NCBI RefSeq assembly: GCF_902362185.1
Contig: NC_044498.1
Location: forward strand, 14,796,565-14,860,564
Direction of reading: 5' to 3'
DNA: 64,000 nucleotides
Source: Chanos chanos
Taxonomy: Eukaryota > Chordata > Actinopteri > Gonorynchiformes > Chanidae
The first letter of the stretch is position 1, and every line of letters starts with the position of its first letter. A program made the position numbers and the translations under genes. The notes beneath the pieces are model-generated. The model was not told where the DNA came from. It searched no databases and saw only the letters and a program-made list of their open reading frames with translations. Below, piece by piece: positions 1-13,048 of this stretch.

Positions 1-951
1 TTTTGGAAGTCTCTGATCTTTACCAGTGAGCTACTAACGGGATTGTACTGATTTACCTCAGAGTTTAACTGTGGGTTATGTCTTCATTTCCTGAGGCCAA
101 CAGGAAACGACATGTTAGAAAAAAGGGAATGTTAGAAAAAAGGGTGAAAAGAGATAAAATACAGTCATATTAAAGGGGAGTCCATGTCACATTTGCAAAT
201 ATGACATAATGTGAGCTTTTGTTCAATGTGTGTTAGAGTTGGGGTGGGGGTGGGGGGGTTGTCTTTGCATAATAACATTTCTAATTAATCACATGTGGAA
301 AAGGTACACGTGGTAAATGCTTGGGAACACAACTTGAGTCTTATCCTTCCTGAAATTCCACTAGATTGTCTATATTTATCCACAGACCCCAAAGGGCATG
401 CAATGCATGTTACAGGCATGGGCCCTAAGGTATTGAAGAGACTGTACAGTGCCATTCACACTTCACGCGTCTTGTTGGCGTTACCTTTCCTGCCCAGACA
501 TGTGCTGGCTATGGCAGTTAACAATTAACATTAATTATTATGGTTCTTGAGATTCTGAGATGTCCCTAGCATGTCAGGTAATAACATCTCTTTTTAAATT
601 CTTTCTTTTAATGGCCATTTATCACTAACATTCACCTTTTGGTAGGAAAGAACTTTGTTCATACACCCTCAAGTTATATATTTCTCTTTTTCAGTTCTGT
701 GAATGCATTTCCTGTTCGTTAAACCATCTAACAACTTGCTCTGCCTGACACACAAATATTGACTGTTTTTCTCAAAGTGACATGATCATTAATTTTAGTT
801 TATTTTTTTGCATTTGATCATCACCTCATCAAAAATAACCCAAACACCAAATCTGTCATAAGGTCATAAATAAACAACATCTTCATACTGGTCTCAGAAA
901 CAGTCTCAAACATCCATTCAGACAGATTACCTTCTCCACAAAAAAACAATG

Positions 952-982
952 AACAAAACAAAACAAAACAAAACAAAACAAC
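952..982. repeat. (ACAAA)n simple repeat
   Basis: About six tandem copies of the five-base unit ACAAA are visible. Confidence 0.9.
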
Positions 983-3200
983 ACGCTCTATGTCAGGCTG
1001 TATATACAGTTTACACATTTTCATAATAATTACACGTTTTCATTGTTTTCAGTGAGTCGTGCCAGAGGACATGTACAGTCTTATGCAACATTTTGACAAT
1101 ACTCGCTGGCCTTTTAAGTGCACTGTGAGATCTTTAAGATTCTTCCCTGTGAGTATATACTGTTTCATTGTTTGCTTGTGGTTATATGATAGAAAATGGC
1201 TTTGTAAATGTTGGTTATACTGGATCAAAATTGGAGAAACTGGTTTCTCTACTGTGTGTTTAAAGTTATATAACATCATGTAGAATTAAGGGTTCTATAA
1301 AAATTTAATAATTTAATTATTTTGTTCTTTGAATTCATAAATAAACTGTTACAACAACTTCACTTTCCTGAGTTTTAAGCAGATAAAAGCTTGCAGGACA
1401 TGTTAATGATCTGTGTACATACATATGTAAAATTATGGAAGGTTGCATTAAACAATTTGAATAACTGAACCACAGTTACAATATTTCTGCTTACTCCTTC
1501 ATAGCAGTTTCATGGTTAATGATGTCTGTCAGGTAAATAAACCTTAAAATGATACATTTTTAGCAGGTGATATTCTGAAGTAACTTGAGATAAGTGCAGA
1601 TGTATGAGATGAAGAAATAACAAAAATATTTGATGTTTCAGACGGAACAATGTTAAAAATCATGACAGTATATGCCAATCAAAGCAAACAGCCATTAAAC
1701 AAGATGAAGAGCAGTAATATGATGATGGTCACGTACAGGGATATACTGACAGCTAACAGGATAAAACACTGATTTCACAATTTACCACTGAACTGAGTCT
1801 AAACCCCACTTACCTCCCATCAAAAAGAAGTGCATTATGGGTGTAACAAATGGTAGGACTGCTCCTTGGAAACTGCTTATAACAACACACAATAATATTT
1901 AATGAGCAACCAACATGGCCTGATGAGTCATCTTTTAGTCTTTTCTTTGCGTGAGAATGGTTTTACGATACAACAAAGCCAAATAAAGCTTTAAATCACT
2001 GTTTGCAATTACTGAGAAATTGTGATGTGATGATATTGTGGCTTTATTCTGTGTAATTTTAGCTAGATTATTACTCTTCATGGAAGAATTACTGTGGAGG
2101 AAAAAGGAACTTGAAATTTAAAATTGTTCCTTTGAGATGTTCCCATAGTTTGAGGTATTCAAGAACACTCTCAGAGATGCGAGAAAAACATCTTTTATGG
2201 CTTCATCAGTTGCTGGATTTTAAAATCAATGAAAATACATGCAGCTCTGAATAGTGAGGAGGACATCTCTTCCACCTCTAACTGAACTGGATGATCTCAG
2301 TTTTGAATAAAAATCCAATATCCCACCAGAAATTCTCAGGGAAAAGGCAGACCGAAGTTAATAACTGTTTATATGTTGTATTTCAATTCCATTACTTTGT
2401 TGACCTCGCGTAGGTGATACACAGCGCCTCCCTGTGGCCACATTACAGCTGGATAAATGCATTATGGCTGTGCTGTGTTTTTTTTTTTTAAGAACAATTG
2501 ATGAATGGTGCTGAATGTAGCACACAAATAAACCTGTGAACATGACTGGATTATATTTTAAATATGACAAACTACATTCAGCTGAAAACATGTTTGTTAA
2601 AAGATTTATGATTGTTTGACAATTCAGGTCCTTCTGAGAAGCATTATATGTTTAAAAGAAGACTGCACTTGTCTCCACTTTAAAGCTACCACAGACAGTT
2701 AGATCTTTTGCTCTTCCTGTTTGTCATACTCATCACAGGCAAAGAGAAATGTCGTTAAATAGGAGATACTTGGACGCTATCACATCCTCAAAGAAGTGTT
2801 TAAAAAGCCAAAACTTGTCCAGGACACTTATTTCCCACCTTTTATTCATGAGCAAAACGTTCAAACAAAAGCTGTTTCTTATTTTTAAGTGAGAACAGGC
2901 ATTGAGCAGTCGTTGTCTTTAACCTCTGGTCTATTTAAAGGAACATGTCTGTCTTGTGCGTCATTGAGTTCTGCATTATCGCCAGCTGCCCAGCCTCATG
3001 AATTAAATATCACAGATACACTCCAGCAGCCTTAGCTAAAAGAAGTTCACTGTATCCTCCCATAAAACAACTGACAGAAACCTCCCTCTAAGTGACAATG
3101 CACCGCTCATCACCTCACCCAGTGTGGCATTCCAACTATAATACAAGGCAGACCTACCTGTTCTGAGTTTGCGAAAGACAAGTCGTCACAGCCACCCCTT

Positions 3201-3242
3201 ACACACACGCGCGCACACACACGCACACACACACACACACAC

Positions 3243-3282
<40 letters not shown>
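3201..3282. repeat. (CA)n microsatellite
   Basis: About 40 CA units with a few CG interruptions near the left end. The apparent Val/Cys-rich open frames across it are artefacts of the repeat. Confidence 0.95.
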
Positions 3283-3283
<1 letters not shown>

Positions 3284-3717
3284 ATCTATGACCATCTTCT
3301 TCAATCCAGAGAGGAAGTATATTTCCATAAGCACAAGAAAGGCCATTTTCACACGGCAAACAGCAGATGAGAGGAATATTTTTGCTCTTCAAACAACAAC
3401 ACAGAAAAACACTATTCATGGCACAACTACTATCCACGCCCACTGGTTAAAAGGTGACAGATTAGCGACTCATATTACTCATTATGAGGAGATTTGGGAA
3501 TGATATAGGATGGTTATTAAATATTAATTGTTGTCAACACTGTATATCAACCATCTCATTTGCAATAGACTCCTTAACTAGATCATGTGAATATTCTTTA
3601 TAGCTCATAGATGACACTCTATATTTTGGAGATGATCTTGTTCCTATTCCAGTTTCAAATTTTCTTAATTCACTGAAGTGCAAACACAGAATCACACCAT
3701 AGAAGATTTTAGTTTGT

Positions 3718-3723
3718 TTTATT
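3718..3723 (-). terminator. Candidate poly(A) signal of the MAL-family gene
   Basis: AATAAA on the minus strand, about 500 bases past the stop codon. It implies a 3' UTR of roughly 0.5 kb. Only the hexamer and its position support it. Confidence 0.4.
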
Positions 3724-4218
3724 CTTCCATTGTTTAATGGGTCATTTAAGCTGAAACAAATTCAAATGTACAAAATTTTCGCTTGTATAATATAAAAAGT
3801 CATTTTAATCCATCCAAATCCATTTAGATTAGTTGACTGACCTAGTAGGTTTATCTTAAGTACTTGAGCAGATACATTTTACATATAGGCCTATGTATTT
3901 TTCAGGGTTGAAATAAGTCCAGTGCTTCTAACAAGGACCACTGCCTTATGTTTTAGTCTGACAGTTAAGCTAATCCACCCTTCATTATGCTCTTTATTAC
4001 TCTGAACCCAAACCTAAAAAGCTCCTTCTCAAAGTAGATTGAGAAATCGTATCTTAAATGTTCAGACAACATTAATAATAATGCTCCTATGAGACCCTCT
4101 TGTGATTTACTGTAGATAAAGTTGAGGCATTGGAGAGAACGCGAGATTGGGTACAGCGTGAAGAGGTCATGAGGTCTCAGTATTTCTTCTGGGTTTGGGA
4201 GATGTAAGTCTCCTTTCT

Positions 4219-5635
4219 TTAAAAAGACTTCCATCTGATGGCTGAGAAAATTGTATGGACGACGTAAAGTAAAGTGGCCACATATGAAAACACCTGAAAA
4301 GGTTTGAGAACAAAAAGATCTGTCAGCAACGTCATAAGAAGTATCCAAAAACGTTTAAAGAACAAAAACAACAGATCCTAAAGTAATTACGGCAATCAAC
4401 TTATAACTTTATAAAGCATCATTTTAGGAACTTTGCATTCAAAACAGTTTACACCAAGCAGAAATTACAATGCTATTTAATTATACTCACCACAGCAGAA
4501 ATATCGAACTTGTACCGTTGCTCGTTTGGGGCAGTTTTTCCCAAAAAAACGGTCACGTAGGCCAGTGGCACAGAAGCACTGAGGTAAAGCAGGGCTGCTA
4601 CTCCATGATAGAACACATCCTTGAGAGAGACAGCAAGAAGAGCACTAAACAACTGTGCATATAAAACACACCTATAAAATGTTGACGGACAAGAAATGAA
4701 GGTCCTGATGTCATGGAATTCTTTGAAATTAAGGAAGTGTTTTTTTGTTGTTGTTGTTATTGTTGTCTCATTGTTCCTTGCGACAAAAATAACAAAACAA
4801 AATGAAACAGAATAAAAAATCTTTGGGGTACCGTACCGCTGCTGCCCAGCCTCTGCTGCTGTGGTGTGAACCACATAAGAAGACCACCATCCAGATAAAG
4901 GTCACGCAAAAGCAGAAGACTGACACAGCCATCACATAGGCCTGAGGATTGTGTGGTTCAACATAGGTGCACGCCACCAGGATCCATACCAGCCCACCAA
5001 AGACCTGACAGACACACATGCAAAAACTGAGAGCTTGCCATATCAGTTAGCACAAGCACAGTTGCTGGTTTGCTATTTGATTTATATGAACTGCATGTCA
5101 CGCACTGTTAAAAGAACACAGGACTCAAGTCGCAAAATTCAGTTTTAAATTCTGAAGTTGGGGAGCAAAAGTAGCGTTCTTTTTTTTTCTTCAATTAAAC
5201 ATCGTTTGAGTTTTCCACTGCCACATGTTTCACTGCACATTCTAGACAAAACCAAAAACTTCCTGACATACAAAATGAATATTCTTGGTCATAACAGCTA
5301 AGACGTGTTTATGTAACCATATTTACGGAATTTAAATACTTCCGTTTGACTGTAAATATATACAAAATAAAAAGTATTGCACAAGCTTTTTTATTCTCTT
5401 TAATTATCTGGCGAGCGCAAGGATTTTTTTTTTTTTTACTATTTTGACCATGACGCAATGATGCCACATACTAGCTGAGTAACCACACATTAAAGTAAAT
5501 TTTAGCACAATTTATAAACATAAATTTACTTACAAGTTCGGGCAGGTAGAAAATATCCGGTATTGTACAACAAATGGCCAGGCCACTAGGTAAGCGTTGC
5601 ATGTAACCAGCCGTTGCCATGTCTGCGTTCGTCAT
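4219..5635 (-). CDS. mal: MAL-family proteolipid (MAL/MALL-like), 4 exons, 157 aa
   Basis: A four-pass MARVEL-domain proteolipid of cholesterol-rich membranes. Family members organise apical sorting and myelin rafts. Coding exons on the minus strand, in order: 5635-5534 (34 codons), 5004-4837 (56), 4619-4491 (43), 4293-4219 (24 plus TAA). All introns are phase 0 with GT-AG ends. The protein has LPSGLAICCTIPD at about residues 15-27, the family signature FGGLVWILVA at 36-45, YHGVAALLYLSAS in TM3, and a C-terminus ending in IRWKSF, close to the RWKSS of human MAL (153 aa). Four hydrophobic segments are evident. A second Met at codon 6 (base 5620) has a better Kozak context (GACATGG) and may be the real start. 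The RWKS tail and ISAVVFSYVATLLYVVH stretch favour MAL, while the N-terminus also resembles MALL, so the paralogue is uncertain. It lies head-to-head with pgap4. Confidence 0.9.
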
Positions 5636-5639
5636 CCTC

Positions 5640-8140
5640 AAACAGGTTGAATGAGGCGGTAAGGAGGAAGACGCGCGTTTTCAACGAAGTTCACTGACGT
5701 CTTGAAAAACCTGCTTGCCCATACCGATACTCTCCACCAAGACACACCTAGCAAAACGACAAAGGCGTTTTTTCGTTCAGCTTGTAATCTTTTGTATTTT
5801 GAGTATATCAACAGGTTTTTGTGAATTATTGTAGGATCCAATCTCCATAAATCTTACTGCATTTTTCCAAACTCGCTTCCAGACAAAGAGTTCACGGCAT
5901 GCACCTTCTCCCACCCAAACTCCCCTTGTCCAAACTTAATACAATTAAGTGCCTAAAATGCCTAGAAACATCTTGCTGCCTTAGGCAAGCTGAATGTTAT
6001 GAAACATACGCTACATACTGTATTCAGGCATCTCAGATACAGCCTAACGTAAATATAAACTACCCTGATTAAGCCTATTCTGCATTCACATCTGTAAGTC
6101 GCTTTGGACAAAAGCCAAATGATACGACGTAAATATAAGAGTAAATGTACATTGTGTCTGTGATTATGATGATAGTTAGTGGAAATTAGTTAAATTATGG
6201 GGAGTATATGTTTATTATTGCATCCATGCCCTCAAAATAAAACATACTGGAGCTCGGTTTAAAAGACATATGGTTACAGTTTGTCGTGTGTTGTCCTGCT
6301 GTGATGGTGAAGTTGAAAGCATTCAGCTGAAAAAAAGGTTTGGGCTTCACCACTTTCTTATATGTAAGGGGTAAAGATCGGCTGTTAGTTTATTATATTT
6401 TACATGGTTAAAATCTTGCTGAATAAAATGAAATGTTGAAAAAAGCATCTTTTTGTGGCTCCATCACTGAAGATGCTTTACATATTTTGGGACTATTTAT
6501 ATACACTAACATTCCAGAGTGACTTTTGTAAGTTCTTTGACAAATATTTGAGAAATGAGTGAGGAAGAAATGGAGTACTTCCAGCCTCCTGATTAGACTT
6601 GAAAGAAAAAAAAAACATTAATAAAGGTAAACCAGGTAATGAAAAACCTCTTTGCATGTTATTTGGGCATGAAATTAAATAAGGTATCAAAACCATTTTA
6701 ACCTCCATTAATTGTAATGTGTTGAAATGATTAATGTATATATCTTTTTTGAAACTACCCCAGATTTACTGAGGCTCTGACACCCCTATCCCCTGTTGTT
6801 TTGCATTTATGTTTTGAAATCAAGTAAAAAGGTAAACATATAATGTATTACTTAGTTAGTTGGACTTGGATAGTTAGTTTGGTTGCTTGCTTGCTTTCAA
6901 ATAAACAGCAAATGAAATATATGGCAGTACACATCCACATACCTGTCATGTCTTTGTGGTCTTTTAAAAGATGTAATCTGAATCAGTACCTTTTTTCCAT
7001 GAATTAAAATGTTATGTACCCCTATAATTTGCAGTTCAAACAATAAACAACACAAGCATTGAAACATAAGACTTTGGCTGGAGTCAAAGACACAACAGGG
7101 TATTTGGTAAGAATAAACACACAGGGCAATCGAGGGACATGATCTGGTTACATGTTACACTACACTATGCTTGGTGGCTAATCCAGTGATTAACGCAACT
7201 GACTCTGATAGTTTGTCTAAGGGTTTAACGGTGCTTTTGTTGTTCTGCCACCAACAGGTGAAAAACTTAATTGAACGTGAATATCTACATATATATGTGA
7301 AGAAATATCTAAACTATATTCAAAAGTTACACATTACTTTTAACAAAGAGGGCTATTTGACTGATTACGTTTCCGATTAACTGAGTTTGAGACAGCCTGC
7401 GACAAGTTTCCATATCATGACTTAGGGTTCATTATACTATAGAATATAATCATAAATAATTCTTTTGGGAGGCACTGGACTTTGAAAGCACTAACTAAAC
7501 ATAAGGGATTCAAATAATAAGGTAGTAGTGAAAAATAGATTTGGTTAGAATGAGCATCTTTCATCTTTATACTGAGAGCACAAGCCTTTCATAGCAATCA
7601 TATATTTTCACTCCAGAAATCAGTACTGGATCCATCCTGGTCACTCAACCTGAAAAATTTTGGAGAAACCCATACTAAAGCTATACTAAACCTATTTCCC
7701 ACAGTTAGTATAAAATAAAGGTAAACCTACCAATGGTAAATTATTATTGTTAATCATAAATGTAATTATTATTATTATTATTATTATTATATTATATTGT
7801 TAATATTTCATTAATCATTATAATCAGTAAACCCGTTCATAGTTTTGCACAGCAAAAAAAGTTTATTATATGTAGGTTCAAGTTGGTATGTAGATCTATT
7901 ATATTTTACTCAGTACACGAGTTCCTCATATTCCTCGAAAAAAAGAAAAAAAGAAATTGTATCAAATTCCGAGAGACATAGTCTTGTAGAAACTCGTAGT
8001 CTACTGGAGTAAACTACTGGGAGTCAGATCGTTGAATTTCATTGTCTGTACAACATCCAGATAAGCGTCTTGAGTGTAAGTCTGCGGATATCGTAGTGTG
8101 AGCCCATTGCCATCTAGTGGAGCCACATAACCTTTTTTAA
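5640..8140. other. Spacer between divergent mal and pgap4
   Basis: No gene is recognised. It should contain the mal promoter next to 5640 and the pgap4 promoter towards 8.1-8.4 kb. A degraded SINE-type tail sits at about 6091-6150, and an (ATT)n run at about 7766-7790. The rest is AT-rich unique-looking sequence. Confidence 0.5.
6091..6150 (+). mobile_element. Degraded SINE/L2-type 3' tail
   Basis: The segment contains TAAGTCGCTTTGGACAAAAG followed by a CCAAATGA-like stretch and A-rich GTAAAT repeats. This is the pattern I recall from the 3' tails of teleost V-SINE/L2-related elements (consensus roughly GTCGCTTTGGATAAAAGCGTC then TGCTAAATGA). The middle CGTCTG part is missing here, so the copy is partial and old. 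The element body upstream was not recognised. Confidence 0.5.
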
Positions 8141-8257
8141 CAGTAACGTTTCAGCGGAGTAATACGGTAAAATGCGTGCCTGTCGAAAGCGTTGGTCGGT
8201 AGTTTTGTAGTCAATCGACAACGGCCATGAAACTGCATCAGCGAAATGGAAGTCGTG
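8140..8257 (+). promoter_or_regulatory. Possible pgap4 promoter and 5' non-coding exon
   Basis: The stretch is locally richer in CpG than its surroundings and ends at a GTG|gtgaga donor-like site. A good acceptor (T-rich tract then TTCAG) stands at 9480, 196 bases before the pgap4 ATG. Together they suggest a 5' UTR intron of about 1.2 kb. There is no direct evidence for the transcription start. Confidence 0.3.
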
Positions 8258-8703
8258 GTGAGAAAAAAACAACTCACGCTATTTCCGTATACTTATTTAA
8301 CATCTGTACATATTCGTGGACCTCACATACGGGTATGAACAGTGACGACACTTCTTAATCCTCGTTTGTAGTCTTTGAGATGCAGGTAGTATGCTCTTTG
8401 ATTCTACTCACATGCCAGTCCCATCACTTCCGGGAAAGAAATGCCGATGTTTTGCTTATAAATACTTAGCATGTCAATACTTGCAATAAGAACAAATCAA
8501 ATATGATTTAATTTTTTTTAAAAAAAAATTCTGTTATAGCAGTTTCGTCGGTTTAGTCAAACAACCTTTGTACTCTTCTGAAAATGGTTCTTTTACAACA
8601 CCTCAACGTTATTGCTTTCCAGCTTCCTGTATTGCCAACGTGTTGACAAACGCAACTCAAGTAGGGGCAAGTGCAGATAATGACGTTTGTATTCAACCAC
8701 ATT

Positions 8704-8752
8704 GGAAACCCCTTATAGTGATCACGTCTGTTGATCACTATAAACGGTTTCC
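8704..8752. repeat. Inverted repeat (21-nt arms, 7-nt loop, 2 mismatches)
   Basis: The left arm 8704-8724 and the right arm 8732-8752 are complementary except for two adjacent positions. The inner 12 bases, TTATAGTGATCA against TGATCACTATAA, match perfectly around the loop CGTCTGT. It lies in the presumed first intron of pgap4. Confidence 0.9.
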
Positions 8753-9676
8753 ACTGTACTTATATCCACGTATATAAAGCATACTTAAACAGCGTGTGGA
8801 GAGAATTGCGTAGGGGGTAATGGAAGTCCTAAAAAAACAGGGGGTGGGGTATAAGCTCACACTGCAAGCATGACAATTCACTGCTCATGTATCCCTGACG
8901 AAGACTCTTAACCTCAGGATTTCTCCAGAGTTTATCTTTGATGTAAGAGTTGAAAGTTGCTCTGAATAAGACAGTTAACTGAATGAAGCAAGTTGTAACA
9001 GAAATCTGCCTACCTCGTCACAGCCCCTCATCGTGATTACTTCACTTTCTCCCTTACTTAACCATCACTTGTGATATATCTGATACTCTGAACTTGATAA
9101 CTTTGCATTTACACAGCGAATGACATAAAGATATCTCATTTCTCCTACATTTTATCTAAGCAAAAGGACGTTTTTCTTCACCATTGCTACTGTAGACTTG
9201 CTCACACACAAGGGATCACAGGTCTAGTATCCACTAAAGCTGCTTTGAGACAATATGTGTTTTAAGGGGTGCTATCCAAATTAAGTTGGTTAAATACAGT
9301 AATTCAATTGTAAAGAAATACAGAGAGGCAATTAAACTGACCTGATCCAAATCTTGCTAGTGTCAGTCTTATTTACATTTACATTCTACACTTCATTATT
9401 GTCTGCTTCTGTGTTAATTGCTCGTATTGTTAATTGCCCTTATCACACCCTTATGTTTTTATGTTTTTTTTAATCTTCAGGTTTGGATGGTATGTAAGCA
9501 AAGGCACAAGATATTCTCTGAACCCTAGATGAAACAATATCTGATATGAGAAAATTGGAGAAGAATTTGACGACATGTAAATTTTCTTTAAAAGTGAATC
9601 ACCAAAGCCTTGTCTTCAAAGAGACGCTTAGAAAAATATTTGACGAAGGACGACAGAGAAACTGTTGTCTCTAAAA

Positions 9677-10867
9677 ATGTCTCGATGGAGAGCCTTCGCA
9701 GGCCGGCATTTACGATGGTCCAGCTCGATAACCCAAGGACTGATTTTGTGTGTTGTAACATTTGGCATGATACTTCCCCTATGTTGTCACCATTTACTCT
9801 ATTCATATTATTTTCTGAAGTTTATCTATCTAGACCACATGAGTGAGATGGCACTGCAGGTGAGTCATGAAAGAGGCCAAAAAGCACTAGAGTTCTGGGA
9901 GAACTTAGACACCACACAGGCCTTAGATGTTCCTATGGCAACCGTACAGGACAGACCTGAGCTCTTGGTCACTGTGGTTACCACCAGAAGGAAAGAGGGC
10001 TGGGATTTTCACTATCTCCTACAAGTGATGCAGCAGTTAGTATCTCTCCTCAAAAGGTGTGGGGAAAGACCCTGTGCGGAGGTAATGGTGTGTGATATTG
10101 AAAGTGGACCGTTACATAATGAGGATGCCTCTCTGCTGGAAAAACAGTTTTTAGTTGTGAGAAAGACATTGGAGGAGCAGAGGGAAAGCAGAGGTTCCTT
10201 GAACATTTTTGAGAAGGAAAAGAGGGACTATGTTTATTGTCTCCGGAAAGGATGGGAATTGATGAGGCCTAAAAATGTCGTGATTCTTGAGGACGATGCA
10301 CTTCCAAGAGCAGATTTTTTTGCTGTGATCCAGAATTTACTGTCTCGGAGATTCGCCATGGACTCTCTGTATATCAAGCTCTACCACCCAGAACGACTGC
10401 AGAGGTACTGGAACCCGGAGCCGTATCGTATCCTGGAGTGGGTGGGCCTGGGTTTTGTGGGAGCTACTGTGCTCCTCCTGACCATCTCGTACCGCACTCC
10501 TCTTGCTTTCTCCCTTTCTGCGCCCCATCTGCTTTTTCTAACCCTTTATGTAATGGCTGTGGTGGAGCTGATTGGAAGACACTATCTGCTGGAACTACGA
10601 CGTGTTTCTCCTCAACTTTACGCAGTGTCCCCTGCCACAGAATGCTGCACTCCTGCCATGCTGTACCCTGGAAATGCCTCCCTTCGAGTAGCAGAGTACC
10701 TGGACCGGGTCTCTTGTGCTAAAGGAAGTGCAAAAGACACCGTGCTCTACCACATAGCCAGGTCAACACCAGGCGAGAGAGCTCATAGCGTAGAACCCAA
10801 TCTGATTACGCATATCGGAGCGTTCTCCTCAGTCAGGGCCAACCCAGCTCGGCCCAAGTTAATCTGA
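9677..10867 (+). CDS. pgap4: PGAP4 (TMEM246), Golgi GPI-GalNAc transferase, 396 aa
   Basis: The enzyme adds beta1,4-N-acetylgalactosamine to the first mannose of GPI anchors in the Golgi. The reading frame is uninterrupted and close to the 403 aa of human PGAP4. An N-terminal membrane anchor lies at about residues 20-45 (LILCVVTFGMILPLCCHHLL). An acidic EDDALP motif at 205-210 occupies the place of the DXD metal/sugar-nucleotide site. Further family signatures are DYVYCL, YIKLYHPERLQ, NPEPYRILEWVG, VELIGRHYLLELRR and CCTPAMLYP. The two hydrophobic stretches at about 251-300 are the tandem transmembrane pair that interrupts the GT-A fold in this family. The ATG at 9677 is the first in frame and has A at -3. 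The 5' UTR exon probably begins at 9481. A single coding exon is as expected for this gene. Confidence 0.93.
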   Translation: MSRWRAFAGRHLRWSSSITQGLILCVVTFGMILPLCCHHLLYSYYFLKFIYLDHMSEMALQVSHERGQKALEFWENLDTTQALDVPMATVQDRPELLVTVVTTRRKEGWDFHYLLQVMQQLVSLLKRCGERPCAEVMVCDIESGPLHNEDASLLEKQFLVVRKTLEEQRESRGSLNIFEKEKRDYVYCLRKGWELMRPKNVVILEDDALPRADFFAVIQNLLSRRFAMDSLYIKLYHPERLQRYWNPEPYRILEWVGLGFVGATVLLLTISYRTPLAFSLSAPHLLFLTLYVMAVVELIGRHYLLELRRVSPQLYAVSPATECCTPAMLYPGNASLRVAEYLDRVSCAKGSAKDTVLYHIARSTPGERAHSVEPNLITHIGAFSSVRANPARPKLI

Positions 10868-12987
10868 GTAAGAGATTCACAGCTACCATCCTCAGGGACT
10901 CCACGTGCTGGTTTTGTGTCTCAACCTATTTCTTTTTTCACACAGATTTTATGTACTGGAACACACAAGTTAACAAATAGTGAATTCCACATTTTAGAGA
11001 ACTGAATGTCATTTTTTAAAACATTTCGGGCTCACATAAGACTTCTAATCAGTGAATGTGGAATGTAGCTATCACACAGTACCATAATAACCGTCATAAT
11101 GTCATGACAGTCTTATTGTCATGTGACATATCACTACTGTTGCACTATTTTACAGCTTTGTATCACTAAAAATAGTTTATCACATGTGCAGATGATCACT
11201 CTAAATATTTTCTCCATGGTAAATTTTATTTAAAGGATACACTTGTTTAGCAGTTTGGCTGTGCTAAATAATCACACTTGCTGTTTTGAAATGGAAGTGA
11301 TGATGTAGATTAGATAAGCAGTGGCTGGGATGCTTGGTTGGATTGAATTGAATATCAAAACCCTCCCGTGAAGTTGGCTTTGTTTCCATATACTTCATAA
11401 AAAAGGGAATTTTTTTTTAAAAAAAGCAGTGACGATCAAGATCCTGTTGATTTGTGATTTTCACTCTGCATATGCTGCACTGAATCAGATGAGGATAATT
11501 TTGCTGTAATTTGAAACTAATTTATGATTATCTAACTTACACTTACCACTGTGTTGGATTTGACATATTAAATATTTTTCAACACTCACAGTCGATCTGT
11601 TGTTTGTCCAGTAATAAAAAAAATTTCTTTCCATGTTTTCTTCATTTATTTTCTATGGTGTTCACTTCACCATCAGATCATTTGGAGTCTCTTTATGAAT
11701 TAACAGTCTATAACAGTATACAAGTGCATTACAGAGGCATTCTCAAGTCTTTTCATTCAAGTCTAAACCACTTTATTCTTAAGTTTTCAGCAAGAGACTC
11801 GGATGAACAATTGTCCTGTCTGTGGTCAGGATTCTGAGTCAATGGCAATATGTTTCATTCACTGCCAAGTGGTACATTCCCATCCTGGTCAGTTCTAGGG
11901 AACACACCACCTGTTGATTATCCTAATTTCCATCTAAATCACATATGGAGAATTGGTTAATTGAGAGGGCGACTACGTCTATTTAAAGTCTTCCTGGTGT
12001 CTAAGTGACACATCAGCATGACATACAGATATTTATGATATTTATACTGGGACTTTTTGTTCAACTTTTTATGGTAGGAATTTTCACATTCAGCAAATTT
12101 CCTGAAGGACATTCAGTATCCAGACAATTGGTATGAAATGACCCAAATGTTCGTAAAACTGAAAAGAGAGCTCTCCCCCACCACAACAACAGTTTTAATG
12201 TTATACTTTGGGGAGACAAAAGAGTTGATGCATGAGGGGAAAAAAGGTTGTCATGGTCCAAAAATTTCATTGTAATTACTGTGTGCTCTTTGTCCATCTC
12301 CAGTCAAATCTCAAGACACAAAGTTAGTGAACTAAAGGGCTAATAGAGACGCGAACACACAGTTGCAATTTATCCCTTATTGATCTTCACCAAAATTCAG
12401 CAGGTGGAAACGTTCAAATATCCGCGAGCTATAGCCCACTTATTGTAGGCTACTACAAGTGAGTTTTGATCTGTGTGTTTAGTGGAGGTGAAAATGTTTT
12501 ATTTTAAAAAGAAAAAAAAAAAAATAACCCACCAACATTTTAGTCTCAGAATCTGAAAGCTGTCGTAAATGTGTGGTGGTCTTGTAACAATTGGCTTTAT
12601 ATTTATAAGTTATGAGGCGGTGACACAGTTATTTACATTCGTTGTTGAAAAGAGCAACTGACTGTTACAGATATTTTACTCTTTAGACGGTTCCTTTAGC
12701 ACTGAAGAAGCGGTCGGAATCGACTCTTCGTCAGCGAAGCGAAATGAAAAGCCTGAAAAACGGAAAAACATCTTACGAAGCAGCTTGATTGTTCTGAAAC
12801 ATGTTAGGACTGTCACTTTCTTTCTCTGCGCTTGAGAAAATGTAACTCTAGCTATTTTGGATGTTTCATTTTGCATAGACTGCAAACAGAACCTGAGTGT
12901 CTTACAAATGTCTAATATAATATTAGGCAAGCCTCCTATTCCTTTCTCAAAATTTTTCAGTCCTGCAAAATAATTAGCTATTGCATC

Positions 12988-12988
<1 letters not shown>
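10868..12988. other. pgap4 3' UTR and spacer
   Basis: This AT-rich sequence contains the likely pgap4 3' UTR (to about 11.6 kb) and intergenic DNA before tpcn3. No other gene is recognised. The open frame at 11511-11837 lies over the UTR and has no protein-like features. Confidence 0.5.
11613..11618 (+). terminator. Candidate poly(A) signal of pgap4
   Basis: AATAAA about 750 bases after the stop codon. An ATTAAA lies a few dozen bases upstream as an alternative. Confidence 0.4.

Positions 12989-13045
<57 letters not shown>
12989..13045. repeat. (TC)n microsatellite upstream of tpcn3
   Basis: About 28 uninterrupted TC units, 345 bases before the tpcn3 start codon, so in its promoter or 5' UTR. 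Confidence 0.95.

Positions 13046-13048
<3 letters not shown>

Larger units (their letters stand above)
1..3717. other. Intergenic spacer, no gene recognised
   Basis: This is AT-rich sequence with no open frame that resembles a known protein and no chain of splice-compatible exons. It holds a G-rich run at about 241-258 (three G tracts parted by single T), an (ACAAA)n run at about 952-982 and a long (CA)n microsatellite at 3201-3282. The right end is set by the likely poly(A) signal of the minus-strand MAL-family gene. Regulatory elements could be present but cannot be recognised from sequence alone. Confidence 0.6.

Noticed and set aside
295-528. 77-codon open frame near the left edge
   Set aside because: It has no similarity I can name and no flanking splice sites in phase with another exon.
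3110-3443. Val/Cys-rich reading frames
   Set aside because: They are produced by the (CA)n microsatellite.
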